In this document: positions 8,104 through 16,932 of the stretch, in pieces
Layout of the letters: every line of letters begins with the position of its first letter
How positions within the stretch are numbered: position 1 is the first letter of the stretch
From: Desulfuromonadales bacterium
Lineage (GTDB): Bacteria; Desulfobacterota; Desulfuromonadia; Desulfuromonadales; Syntrophotaleaceae
NCBI GenBank assembly: GCA_013619105.1
Contig: JABXKU010000001.1
Coordinates: forward strand, 90,996-154,995
DNA: 64,000 nt
Direction: 5' to 3'
Notes under the pieces: model-generated
Told to the model about the DNA's origin: nothing
The model's input: the letters and a program-made list of their open reading frames with translations, nothing else
Database searches by the model: none
Translations under genes and position numbers: made by a program

Positions 8104-8751
8104 ATGCAAAATTCCAGTAAGGCCGAGGATATCCTTGAGGCGCTCTGGATTGCCGTGGTTGAAGAGGGAGACAATTCCATCTCTTTGCAGGATCTGCAGG
8201 TTTCAGTTGATGATCAGCCCCTGGTTGAATTGGCCGAACAGGCCTTGGTCGAAGTCAAGGGAGCCAGGGTCTATTTGCGCCATGAAGGTCGCATGGAAGG
8301 GCAAAAAGTTGTTCGCCGACACCGCCTTTCCGAGCGGTTGATGATGGACATATTCGACCTTAAAGGAGCAAATGCCAACAGTAAGGCCTGTGAATTTGAA
8401 CATTTGCTCAATGAAGGAATTGACACCAAAATATGTACCCTGCTTAATCATCCGACAACCTGTCCCCACGGCAAGGCTATCCCCCCGGGTCCCTGTTGTT
8501 TTGAGGCTCGTAAAAAAGGGGGCGCCGGAGTGGTATCCCTGACGGAACTCAAAGTTGGCGAGTCCGGTGAGATTGCTTATTTGTCGACCGAAGATCCCAA
8601 AAAAATGCAAAAGCTCATGTCTATGGGGGTTTTGCCGGGTAGTAGCATTCGGCTAAGCCGTACTTTTCCCGCCTATATTTTTCATGTTGGGAATTCCGAA
8701 TTTGCCGTGGATGAGCAGTTGGCCCAGGAAATATTTGTTCGACAGTCCTGA
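8104..8751 (+). CDS. DtxR/MntR-like metal regulator fused to a FeoA domain
   Basis: 215-residue protein. Residues 1-65 look like the winged helix of DtxR-family repressors (EDILEALWIAVVEEGD). Residues 70-135 resemble the DtxR metal-binding/dimerisation region, with candidate ligands H73, E77, C96, E99 and H100 and a Cys/His-rich stretch (HPTTCPHG, GPCC). Residues 145-212 form an SH3-like FeoA domain (VSLTELKVGESGEIAYL, LMSMGVLPGSSIRL). It could be a metal-responsive repressor, or mainly a FeoB partner using its FeoA domain; the operon position supports a link to FeoB either way. The ribosome site AAGGAG overlaps the end of the preceding small gene. A long terminator closes the operon 45 bases later. 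Confidence 0.82.
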   Translation: MQNSSKAEDILEALWIAVVEEGDNSISLQDLQVSVDDQPLVELAEQALVEVKGARVYLRHEGRMEGQKVVRRHRLSERLMMDIFDLKGANANSKACEFEHLLNEGIDTKICTLLNHPTTCPHGKAIPPGPCCFEARKKGGAGVVSLTELKVGESGEIAYLSTEDPKKMQKLMSMGVLPGSSIRLSRTFPAYIFHVGNSEFAVDEQLAQEIFVRQS

Positions 8752-8796
8752 TTACACATTTCGTTCATCCGGTTGGGGACCTTATACCCGATGTTT

Positions 8797-8847
8797 AAAC
8801 CCGTTTGACGCTCTTGCTGACAAGATGCGTTAAACGGGTTTTTATTT
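8797..8847 (+). terminator. long-hairpin rho-independent terminator of the fur-feo operon
   Basis: AAACCCGTTTGACGC pairs with GCGTTAAACGGGTTT (one G-U) and an inner TCTTG/CAAGA arm closes a CTGA tetraloop, giving about 20 base pairs with a single bulged T, followed by a T-rich tract. It is unusually long for a simple terminator and may also protect the 3' end. Confidence 0.92.
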
Positions 8848-9145
8848 TGATGTCTGCTTATGAGTTCCCCGAAATTGCATTAACAAAGATCAAAATAACT
8901 TTTCAGTATCTCCACAATTTGTTAAGGTAGGGCAACCTTGAGGAATTATTAATTCAAGGTGGTTTGCATGCACCATAAATTAGCTGCAACCTAAGTAGTG
9001 CGATGTGATAGTGATTATTCTCCCCTATCTATAAAACGGATGATCAATTAGTGTCCTCACCGTTATTCAAATTTCAAATAGGCTGTTTTGTCGGAACCTT
9101 TTATAACTTCATGTCTTGTCATATCTTCCTGGTGTTGTATCGACA
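8848..9145. other. A/T-rich intergenic region before the hybrid kinase
   Basis: About 300 bases without a gene. It holds an inverted repeat ACCTTGA (8935-8941) / TCAAGGT (8954-8960) with an A/T core, which could be an operator or small hairpin. Scattered A/T hexamers could serve as promoter elements for the kinase, but I see no convincing -35/-10 pair. Confidence 0.5.
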
Positions 9146-11614
9146 ATGAGAAATTTATTTTTCTGTGCAACCCTTAAGCAGAAACTGACCACCATTATTT
9201 TGTTGGTCTGCAGTATCGTTTTGCTTCTTTCCTCCCTTGCATATTTTGGTTTGGAAGTTTTTTCTTTCAGACGCTCCATGGTGGCTAACCAGACCTCCCT
9301 GGCCGGTGTTATTGCTGCCAATGCGGCAGCCGTCCTGCCGTTTAACGATCGGGAATTGGCCCAAAACACCCTGTCTTCCTTATCCCTTGAGCCAAATATT
9401 CAGCTTGCGTATATCTTCGACCGACTCAATGAGCCTCTAGCTCGGTACATTAGACAAGACACGTCTTCCGTATCTTCGAGATCCGGCCATCCGCTCATCT
9501 CCCCCGCAGAATACAAACAGTTGGCCGAAGGCATTGAGGCGGGCGAACAAGCTTTTTTCTTTACTGGAAACCATTTGGCGGTCTTTAGCCCTGTTGTGAC
9601 TCAAGGACAGCAGGTCGGCATGGTTTATCTCAATACTGATCTGAAAGCTTTTACCCGCTGGAAACGCCTTTTTGCCGGTACTGTGATTGCTGTGCTAGGT
9701 CTCTCCTTTTTACTCGCCTATATTCTGTCGCGCCAAATGCAGCATCTTATCTCTCGGCCGATTCTCTATCTTGTCGATAAAATGCAGGCGGTGACCAAGG
9801 ATGAGGATTTCACGATCCGGGCTACCAAAGGAACCAATGACGAAATTGGAGCTTTGATTGACGGCTTTAATGATATGTTAGAGCATCTGCAGGACCGCGA
9901 TAAACAACTGGCTAACTATCGTAAGCATCTTGAAGACTTGGTTGGTAAACGGACTGTGGAGTTGCGGTCCTCAAACGATGAATTGCAGGAAACTGTCGCT
10001 GAGTTGGAACAGGCCCGGGATGCGGCGGAAGAGGCGAATCGTACCAAGTCTCGCTTTCTGGCCAATATCAGTCATGAACTTCGTACGCCTATGGTGGGGG
10101 TATTGAGTAGCACCGAGTTGCTTCTGAGTAGTAGTCTTAATGCGGGACAGTTGAGCCTTGTAGAGACCCTTAATGGTTCCGGAGAAGCATTGCTTGAGAT
10201 TCTTAACGACCTGTTGGATCTTTCAAAAATTGAAGCGGGTAAACTAACCCTTGAACATGTCGAATTCAATCTACTTGAAGTAATTGGATGCCCCATTGAG
10301 TTATTGGGGAAAGTGGCATTTGCCAAAGGCGTTGAATTGATTTGCCATGTTTCTCCGGAGATTTCACCGGTGTTGCGAGGTGATCCTGGTCGTCTGCGGC
10401 AGGTACTTTTTAATCTGTTAAGTAATGCCATAAAGTTTACATATTCGGGCGAAGTATTATTACGTGTCGTACCCGAAAAACAGTTCTTGGATAAGATAAC
10501 TCTTCGTTTCGAGGTGATTGATTCTGGTATCGGAATCGAACCGACGGCCCAACAGCGAATTTTCGAATCCTTTTCCCAGGCAGACAATTCGACCACCCGA
10601 TTGCATGGCGGAACCGGCCTTGGCTTAGCTATCGTCAAGCAATTGGTAGGGATTATGGGGGGGCAAATCAGTCTTGAGAGCAAGTTAGGGGAAGGGTCGG
10701 TTTTTTCTTTTGCTGTCTCTTTTAACAAGGGAAGCGTTATTCCAGACCCACCTGAAGAAGGCGTCGGCAAAAGAATTCTAGTGGTTGAAAAAAATCTATC
10801 TGTTTGCCACATGTTGCATCAACACTTGCTGTATGCGGGTTGGTCTGTCCAGCTCAGCCACCAATGTTCTTTGGCTGGGAAAAAACTCGATGCAAGTCTG
10901 GCCCATAACGCGCCTTTTGACGTGGTGTTACTAAGTGACGCTTTTCCCTTGGAAGATCGATGTTTATTGATGAGGAAGCTGCGCCTTGGTTCGGCCTCTC
11001 AGGGGATTCGGCTTATTGCTATGGGACCACGTAATTCCCGTGCCTCCTGGGAGCAAGGAACCCAAGATGCAATCAATGCTTACTTTTATAAACCATTGCT
11101 TCCTTCGTGGTTACATGGATCGTTGACAAATGTTTTAAATTTACCGGTGAATAAGAGTGATGTGTCGACCAAATTGGAAGAAGCGACGGAGCAATCACAT
11201 TCTTTCGTGGGGAAAAGCGGTCGAAGCTTCGGGTCTATTCTGGTGGCCGAAGACAATTCTACCACCGGCAAGCTTATCGATATCAGCCTCTCCAATCTTG
11301 GCTATCAGGTGACTGTTGTCACCGATGGTAAGGAGGCCGTTAACCTGGTTGGGCAACAGGCCTTTGATTTGCTGCTTATGGACTGTCAAATGCCCACAAT
11401 GGACGGTTATACGGCAGCCAGGAACATCCGGGCCGCCGGGCACAGAATCCCAATCATTGCTTTAACGGCGTTTTCTCGGCAGGAAGACGAAGATCGTTGC
11501 CTGGAGGCGGGCATGAACGATTTTGTGTGTAAACCCTTTAAACATAAATTGCTTCATCAAGTTATTTCCCGGTGGCTTTGCGAGACACAAAATCTTTCCG
11601 ACGAAATCCTCTGA
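9146..11614 (+). CDS. hybrid sensor histidine kinase (BarA-like layout)
   Basis: Membrane-bound two-component kinase of 822 residues. Two membrane segments (about 15-35 and 177-195) flank a periplasmic sensor domain of about 140 residues. Then come HAMP (about 196-250), a coiled coil (about 255-305), HisKA with phospho-acceptor H310 in FLANISHELRTP, and HATPase (NLLSNAIKFT, DSGIGI, GGTGLGLAIVKQL). Two receiver domains end the protein. The first (about 540-660) is degenerate: Ser597 stands where the phospho-accepting Asp belongs. The second (about 697-815) is intact, with D746 in LLLMDCQMP and the KP pair near the end. No Hpt domain, so phosphotransfer to a separate protein is expected. No cognate regulator gene is adjacent. 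Start chosen at ATG 9146; an in-frame TTG at 9116 is possible. Confidence 0.9.
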   Translation: MRNLFFCATLKQKLTTIILLVCSIVLLLSSLAYFGLEVFSFRRSMVANQTSLAGVIAANAAAVLPFNDRELAQNTLSSLSLEPNIQLAYIFDRLNEPLARYIRQDTSSVSSRSGHPLISPAEYKQLAEGIEAGEQAFFFTGNHLAVFSPVVTQGQQVGMVYLNTDLKAFTRWKRLFAGTVIAVLGLSFLLAYILSRQMQHLISRPILYLVDKMQAVTKDEDFTIRATKGTNDEIGALIDGFNDMLEHLQDRDKQLANYRKHLEDLVGKRTVELRSSNDELQETVAELEQARDAAEEANRTKSRFLANISHELRTPMVGVLSSTELLLSSSLNAGQLSLVETLNGSGEALLEILNDLLDLSKIEAGKLTLEHVEFNLLEVIGCPIELLGKVAFAKGVELICHVSPEISPVLRGDPGRLRQVLFNLLSNAIKFTYSGEVLLRVVPEKQFLDKITLRFEVIDSGIGIEPTAQQRIFESFSQADNSTTRLHGGTGLGLAIVKQLVGIMGGQISLESKLGEGSVFSFAVSFNKGSVIPDPPEEGVGKRILVVEKNLSVCHMLHQHLLYAGWSVQLSHQCSLAGKKLDASLAHNAPFDVVLLSDAFPLEDRCLLMRKLRLGSASQGIRLIAMGPRNSRASWEQGTQDAINAYFYKPLLPSWLHGSLTNVLNLPVNKSDVSTKLEEATEQSHSFVGKSGRSFGSILVAEDNSTTGKLIDISLSNLGYQVTVVTDGKEAVNLVGQQAFDLLLMDCQMPTMDGYTAARNIRAAGHRIPIIALTAFSRQEDEDRCLEAGMNDFVCKPFKHKLLHQVISRWLCETQNLSDEIL

Positions 11615-11653
11615 TGCCATCGGCTCATCAGTCTTTAGAAAACGTGGACACCA

Positions 11654-13810
11654 ATGGATAGGTCCTTTTTATATCACCACTTAAAAACAAAACGCACTTT
11701 CCTGGCCCTGTGTGCATTTAGTCTAATCGCCTATGTTTCTCTGGTGCTCTTTTTGCTGCGGGCTTTGTTCTTTGAGCCTGGGGTGATTGAACCGCTCAAG
11801 GTGGAGGCCTCCGCCGTTTTTCAGAAAATCGACGGGAAGGGGATGTTGGTCAACATTACCGGTCACGGTTTCGATGAAAAGGTGGGGGCTTACCTGACTT
11901 ATGATGCTGGAAACCGGGGGGCCATTGTTGGCTCATTGCCGACCTGGGATCAGTTAAGGCAAGTGGTTGTTCGGGGCGATAGGGCCTACCTCGCCAATCG
12001 CAAGCGTGGTTTTCAGGTGGCCGATATCAGTAATCCGCGAAAGCCGGTGATCATCGGTAGCGTCGATACACCTGGAGCTGCCTGGTCCATGGCTGTAGCC
12101 GGTGCCTATGCCTATGTAGCTGATGACTTGGCCGGCCTGCAGGTGATTGCTATTGCCGATTCCAAACGGCCGCGTATCGTGGCAACTCTACCCCTTAAGG
12201 GCCACGCCGTCGACGTGCTGATTTCCGGTGACAGGATATTGGTGGCAACCCGTGAGCATGGCGTAACCATTGTTTCAGTGAGCCGGCCACAACAGCCATA
12301 TATCGTTGGGGAGATTGCTAGCGAAGGAATATCTGTGGGACTTGCCCTGAGCAAAGGCAGACTTTTTGTGGCCAAGGGCAAGAGAGGGGTCTGGGAGTAT
12401 GACCTTGAGGTGACGGGGGTGGGGCGTTTAATTCGCAAATTAAAAACTAGCGGTCCGGCACGAAGCGTTGCGGCATCTGATTCGGAGTTATTTGTTGGCT
12501 GTGGACAATCAGGGCTAGATATCTTTTTGTTGTCAGGTACGGCCCTCAAACGACCCGTTTCCGTTCACACTCCTGGTTTTGCCCGGGGGGTTGCCGTGGC
12601 CGGGGAGAGGGTTTATGTGGCGGACATTAAGGGTCTACAAATTCTCGAGCGTGATTCCGGTTTTGTTTGGCGCATTGTTGCCACGGTCGATACTCCCGGT
12701 AGGGCTGGGGATGTCGTCGCCTACGGAAAACACATTTATATTGTCGACGGGAGAAACGGTTTGCAGATTGTCTCCCTGGAGAATATAAAACCATCGACCG
12801 GTCTACAAAGATTGGCTACTCCCGGTTATGTCAGAGGGTTAGTCACCCAAGGGGACACTCTTTACGTTGCCGATGGTACAAGTGGGCTGCATAGGGTGAG
12901 CTGCGATTCCAGGGGGGAGTGCCGCATGGTGGCCTCCACACCAGTTTATGCCTTGGATGTGGCCATCCAGGATGACCGGGTCTATGTCGCGGCCGGTATC
13001 AAGGGTTTGCAGGTATTGACGGTGAAGCAGGATGAAAGTCTGCGGTTGGCCTATACGGTAAAATTGGCTGGTGTTGCAAAAGCGGTTACTCTGGTTGATA
13101 ACTTAGTTGTGGTAGCGGCGGGCAAGGCCGGTCTATATATCGTCGATATTGAGGGTCAAGCTGGGCCGCGGGTTATCGGACACCTGGGTGAAATCGGCTA
13201 TGTGCGAGACGTTGCGGTTGTCGGCAAGGTCGCTTTTGCTGCTACTGATAAGGCGGGGCTCCTGCAGATTTCGCTTGAAGAATCAACGGCTCCAAGGCTG
13301 GTTGGCGTAGTCGATCTGCCTTTGTCCTTAAAGGTCTTTGCCCGAACCTTGGCTGTTTCGGCGGCAGGAGATAAGATGCTGGTGGCCAATGCCACGGCGG
13401 GCTGCCAGGTATACGACATTTCGGTGCCGGAAAAACCTAAATTCCTTACGTCCCTTGCATCCATGCAGTATGTCAAAGGGGTCAGTATTTTTGGTGATAG
13501 GGGCTACTTGTTCGATTCTAAAGACGGTGTTCGTTCGTTTGATCTAAAAACCCTGCAGCAGCTTCGAATGGTGAACAGCGAGAAGCTGACCGGGTTGGCA
13601 GTGAAGGGGGACAAAGCATTTCTTGGACATGGCAATGGTGGTGTCTCCATTGTTCCGTTGCCCATAGAGCTTACTGAGATTAACCTACACAGCAGTCAGA
13701 AACTCTCTGTTTTTATACCGCCCCCTGCAATGCCTGGCCTGTATTCACTCTGGCTGACCAAGGGTGAAAAAAGTTTTCTTTTGTCAAAGCCTTTGATTTT
13801 TGCAAGATAG
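11654..13810 (+). CDS. membrane-anchored LVIVD-repeat beta-propeller protein
   Basis: 718-residue protein with an N-terminal cytoplasmic tail, one membrane helix (about 17-37) and a large extracytoplasmic region of tandem LVIVD-type repeats. I count 14 units of roughly 40 residues, each with a core like ARGVAVAGERVYVAD...GLQILE, between about residues 95 and 670. A short C-terminal tail, probably beta-rich, follows. Fourteen units would make two seven-bladed propellers. LVIVD proteins are found at bacterial surfaces and their function is mostly unknown. It starts 39 bases after the kinase gene on the same strand, so the two may be co-transcribed, perhaps with the propeller sensing or presenting a ligand. 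The enzyme class cannot be told; no catalytic motif is visible. Confidence 0.8.
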   Translation: MDRSFLYHHLKTKRTFLALCAFSLIAYVSLVLFLLRALFFEPGVIEPLKVEASAVFQKIDGKGMLVNITGHGFDEKVGAYLTYDAGNRGAIVGSLPTWDQLRQVVVRGDRAYLANRKRGFQVADISNPRKPVIIGSVDTPGAAWSMAVAGAYAYVADDLAGLQVIAIADSKRPRIVATLPLKGHAVDVLISGDRILVATREHGVTIVSVSRPQQPYIVGEIASEGISVGLALSKGRLFVAKGKRGVWEYDLEVTGVGRLIRKLKTSGPARSVAASDSELFVGCGQSGLDIFLLSGTALKRPVSVHTPGFARGVAVAGERVYVADIKGLQILERDSGFVWRIVATVDTPGRAGDVVAYGKHIYIVDGRNGLQIVSLENIKPSTGLQRLATPGYVRGLVTQGDTLYVADGTSGLHRVSCDSRGECRMVASTPVYALDVAIQDDRVYVAAGIKGLQVLTVKQDESLRLAYTVKLAGVAKAVTLVDNLVVVAAGKAGLYIVDIEGQAGPRVIGHLGEIGYVRDVAVVGKVAFAATDKAGLLQISLEESTAPRLVGVVDLPLSLKVFARTLAVSAAGDKMLVANATAGCQVYDISVPEKPKFLTSLASMQYVKGVSIFGDRGYLFDSKDGVRSFDLKTLQQLRMVNSEKLTGLAVKGDKAFLGHGNGGVSIVPLPIELTEINLHSSQKLSVFIPPPAMPGLYSLWLTKGEKSFLLSKPLIFAR

Positions 13811-13903
13811 GGTGCTGAGAGGTTGTAATGGGGCATGACTTTTGGGGAGTGTAGAGCGCTTGGTTGGATTGTTTGTTCCTTTTCTGGACAATAACTTTAG
13901 TAG

Positions 13904-16330
13904 TTAAAATTGATATTCCAGCCCGGCCCAGAGCTGGCGGCCAATTTCATAATCGTTGGTATCGCCGACAGAGGTTTTTTTATCGAACAGATTGTTGGCC
14001 TCTAGGCTCAAAACCATGCTCTGGTTTTGATAGAGCTGTTTTTCCCAAGCGATACGACAAGAAACAGTAACTCCCCCACCTTGTTTCACCTCATCATAAA
14101 CCGGTAGCGACTCCCCATCAGGAATCACAATATCCTCCTTGGTATCTTTCAGGGTACGGTAACCACTACGATATTTGGCCATACCACTAAGGGAAAACCC
14201 ATAGGGTAACCTTCCGACATAGGTGAGGTTAACCACCCAGGGCCTGTTGAAGTCTTTTCGCGGGAGGTCGTTTTTATTCACAGCATGGCCGTTGTACCAG
14301 ACCTGTTCCTCAAGGTCCTCCTCATCCAGCAGGCCATCATAGGATTCGTTGCTGCTGTCAGTTTCTTGATAAGTGCCGTTAACGCTCAGATAATGGTTAG
14401 GCCATTGCCGCTCCCAGGAAATGCTGTATCTTTCATGGTGGCTGTCGCCATTGTTATTCAGGGTGTAGTAGCGATACCCATCATCCTCTTTGTCGCCGAA
14501 CGTTTTGGCGAACTCATCTCGACCGTCTCTGCGGATATACTTGATGCATGCCTTACCTCCGAATAGCTGCTGCTCCAGCCCCAGAACATATTCGTCTGCA
14601 TATGGGGTTTTGAGTTTCGAGTATCGCGTGTTGGTGGAGGAACTGCTGTAAAAGGTCCAGCCGTCATCCTCAGACCAGCGTTCTTGGTAGGTTGGTTTGA
14701 GACCTTCCCGCATTTTGTAGGTAAGAAGAGTGCCGGCGTAATAACGATTGTAACCGGCGATCAGAAGTGTCTGGCGATTCGCGAAGACATCTAATGCGGC
14801 TGCAAGTCTCGGTGCAAGATTGAGGTTTTGCGTGTAGTCGTCGTAATCAAGACGTAACCCAGGACGAACTTCAAGGCGGCCCAAAGTGGCGATATCCTCC
14901 AGGTACGCGCCGTATTGTCGCATTATGGCCGTAACGTCAGCTTTTTCATAAACAGTGCGTCTGGGGGCTGAGGTTGGACGATATGTGTAAAGATAGCTGG
15001 TGTCCTGGCGCTTGGTTGTACCTTCGATATATTGAAGGTCAATACCGGCGTTCAGACTGTGCTGTGTAATACCTATTTGAAAGGGGATAAAACCAAGGTC
15101 GGCTTTTAGCTGTATGCTCTCTTGGTTTTTTTCAATGTCTCCAAGAAATCCTTCCTTATCCCAGCTGCCATCGGCATTTTGGGTCTGGGTCATATGAGTA
15201 GGAGCATTGCGTGAATTTTCACTGATTTGGTATGCCGCTTGAAGTTCCAGAGTGGCCAGTGGAAGTTGGGCATGACCATTTATAGAGAATAGATGCCCCC
15301 CCCCATGAAGAGTGAAATCGCTATTGCGAAAGCCTAACTTGAAATAGTCACCTTCATAGGGTGTATAGGTCCAGAGTAGGTCTAAATCAACATTTTCAGA
15401 AGCGTGAAAGATGGTTTTTATTAAAAAGTTTTCCTGGAGACGTTCCTGTGTTTTGCTTTGACCATCCTGTTCCAAAGGAATTCTTGAATGTAAAAGACGA
15501 TATGAGCTTACCGTGAGCAAGTCGGACGTAATGGGGATGTGAAGGTCGACCCCGAAATGATGCTTGCGGAACTTGGGTTGATCCTTGTGGTCAGTGGAGG
15601 ATAAAAAATCATCTTCTTTATCTGGATCAATGTGGAAAGATGTCCACTCATCACGAGTCGTGCGATAAAACAGCTTGCCTGTGAACCAAGGGAGTGGGCT
15701 TAGAGTTTCAGCTTCGACCACCCCACCTTTGAAGCGACTGAAACGTGCGGACACGTTGCTATCGTAAACTGTTATCTTTTCGACCAGAGAAGCATCGAGG
15801 AACAGCTCTTGGGCGTGACCAGGAAGGTCATTGTTTGAAGCCGGACTGGTTTCTCCGTCCGGGTCGAGCAGGCTGTTGTTGCTGGCACCGTCAATGGTGA
15901 AGTTGTTGTCAAAGATTTTACCGCCGGATATAGATACTTGGGGCGGCAAAATCTCCCCTCCCTGGGTGGATATGTTGGCCGTTTCGCTGAATTGAACGCC
16001 CGGCAGGATGGTGAGTGCTTCATTTATACTGTTGTTGCGTAGAGGAAGTTTTTCAAGGATTTCACTATGAATGCTAGTGCCCTTCCCGGTCATCGGTTCC
16101 GGGATGGCTACAACATTGACAGGTGGCAACTGGACTATTGCCTCTGCGAGGGAAGCATCAGATGGTACTGGTTGGCTGGATTGTGCTGTGAGTGTGTTTA
16201 ACGTATCATCCGCCGCGCAGATATTGGAGGACCAGGCATCCAGACAAAGAGTACACAGTAACAACAGCAAACCGACCAAACTATATCCGGTCGACCAGCG
16301 AGAGGCGATTTTTAATGGTGGGATGAGCAT
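13904..16330 (-). CDS. TonB-dependent outer-membrane receptor
   Basis: About 808 residues. An N-terminal hydrophobic signal segment (GLLLLLCTLCLDAWS) is followed by a plug domain (LPLRNNSINEALTILPGVQF ... ISGGKIFDNNFTIDG ... LVEKITVYDSNVSARF) and a long run of amphipathic strands. The protein ends in the outer-membrane signature QLWAGLEYQF, with a terminal Phe. Imports a large scarce ligand (siderophore, cobalamin, oligosaccharide or similar) using TonB energy; no ligand can be assigned. A possible TonB-box-like stretch is PPVNVVAIP just after the signal region. No tonB, exbB or ABC genes are adjacent. Start taken at the ATG (complement of 16328-16330); a GTG two codons upstream is the alternative, and neither has a good ribosome site. 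Convergent with the LVIVD gene. Confidence 0.9.
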   Translation of the reverse strand: MLIPPLKIASRWSTGYSLVGLLLLLCTLCLDAWSSNICAADDTLNTLTAQSSQPVPSDASLAEAIVQLPPVNVVAIPEPMTGKGTSIHSEILEKLPLRNNSINEALTILPGVQFSETANISTQGGEILPPQVSISGGKIFDNNFTIDGASNNSLLDPDGETSPASNNDLPGHAQELFLDASLVEKITVYDSNVSARFSRFKGGVVEAETLSPLPWFTGKLFYRTTRDEWTSFHIDPDKEDDFLSSTDHKDQPKFRKHHFGVDLHIPITSDLLTVSSYRLLHSRIPLEQDGQSKTQERLQENFLIKTIFHASENVDLDLLWTYTPYEGDYFKLGFRNSDFTLHGGGHLFSINGHAQLPLATLELQAAYQISENSRNAPTHMTQTQNADGSWDKEGFLGDIEKNQESIQLKADLGFIPFQIGITQHSLNAGIDLQYIEGTTKRQDTSYLYTYRPTSAPRRTVYEKADVTAIMRQYGAYLEDIATLGRLEVRPGLRLDYDDYTQNLNLAPRLAAALDVFANRQTLLIAGYNRYYAGTLLTYKMREGLKPTYQERWSEDDGWTFYSSSSTNTRYSKLKTPYADEYVLGLEQQLFGGKACIKYIRRDGRDEFAKTFGDKEDDGYRYYTLNNNGDSHHERYSISWERQWPNHYLSVNGTYQETDSSNESYDGLLDEEDLEEQVWYNGHAVNKNDLPRKDFNRPWVVNLTYVGRLPYGFSLSGMAKYRSGYRTLKDTKEDIVIPDGESLPVYDEVKQGGGVTVSCRIAWEKQLYQNQSMVLSLEANNLFDKKTSVGDTNDYEIGRQLWAGLEYQF

Positions 16331-16932
16331 TGTCACAATTTTCAGAAAGGGCAGATTATAGTCTAGCGAAGGTTATGGCAGCCTGTGCCAGGACAATAGA
16401 TCAAACGAACTTAACATATGTGGTCAGTCAACAAAAGGCCTACAATTGAAATGGCACAAATCAGCAAGTCCGGAATTAGTCAAAGCAAATTCTAATATGT
16501 GCTTTTTTGATTATTAGGGATGACTCAAAGCTTGATTGGTGTTTGACAATGCAGCAATAAATACAATCGACTGACTCGTTACTGAATTAAACTAAAGCTT
16601 GGTTCTGGTTAATGGTTGCGGAGTTTTGTAAAGTAACAACAAAGAATCGTTAGGGCGGGACAATAATGGTGCCTTTTTTGCCCAGTCAATTAGCTGGGGT
16701 AAATTAGATTGGCTGTTTTGGTTGACTTGTATTGGTTCACGCAAATTTATTCGATTTGAGTGGCTAATCAGGAGAAGACAGCCCAGGGTATTGTCTATAC
16801 GAAAACTCAATGGTTATTTAGCGTGCGACCTGTATGAAAAAAGCGTGCCGACTTATCAGGGTGTTTCTTGACAACCTAGACTGTTTTCTTTAGGCTACGA
16901 CTCGAATTGTAGCTTATTTTAGGGGACTATAT
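16331..16932. other. 600-base A/T-rich intergenic region between divergent genes
   Basis: No convincing gene. On the minus strand a perfect TATAAT (complement of 16355-16360) lies about 25 bases before the TonB receptor start, without a good -35 hexamer. A short palindrome TGGCA/TGCCA sits at 16376-16390. On the plus strand, TTGACT at 16722 with a weak -10 could start a transcript across the middle, and the kdsB promoter lies at the right end. A 72-codon minus-strand frame at 16592-16810 has no coding character. Confidence 0.5.
16868..16896 (+). promoter_or_regulatory. candidate promoter of the kdsB-rpoN gene run
   Basis: Perfect TTGACA (16868-16873), a 17-base spacer and a weak -10 TAGGCT (16891-16896), 37 bases before the kdsB start. 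The ideal -35 and spacing support it; the -10 matches only half of the consensus. Confidence 0.5.

Noticed and set aside
9048-9062. TTAGTGTCC near 9050, like the end of the MITE
   Set aside because: Only about nine bases agree and no partner end or element body follows.
16592-16810. 72-codon minus-strand open frame in the kdsB upstream region
   Set aside because: No ribosome site, no recognisable domain, composition like the surrounding A/T-rich spacer.
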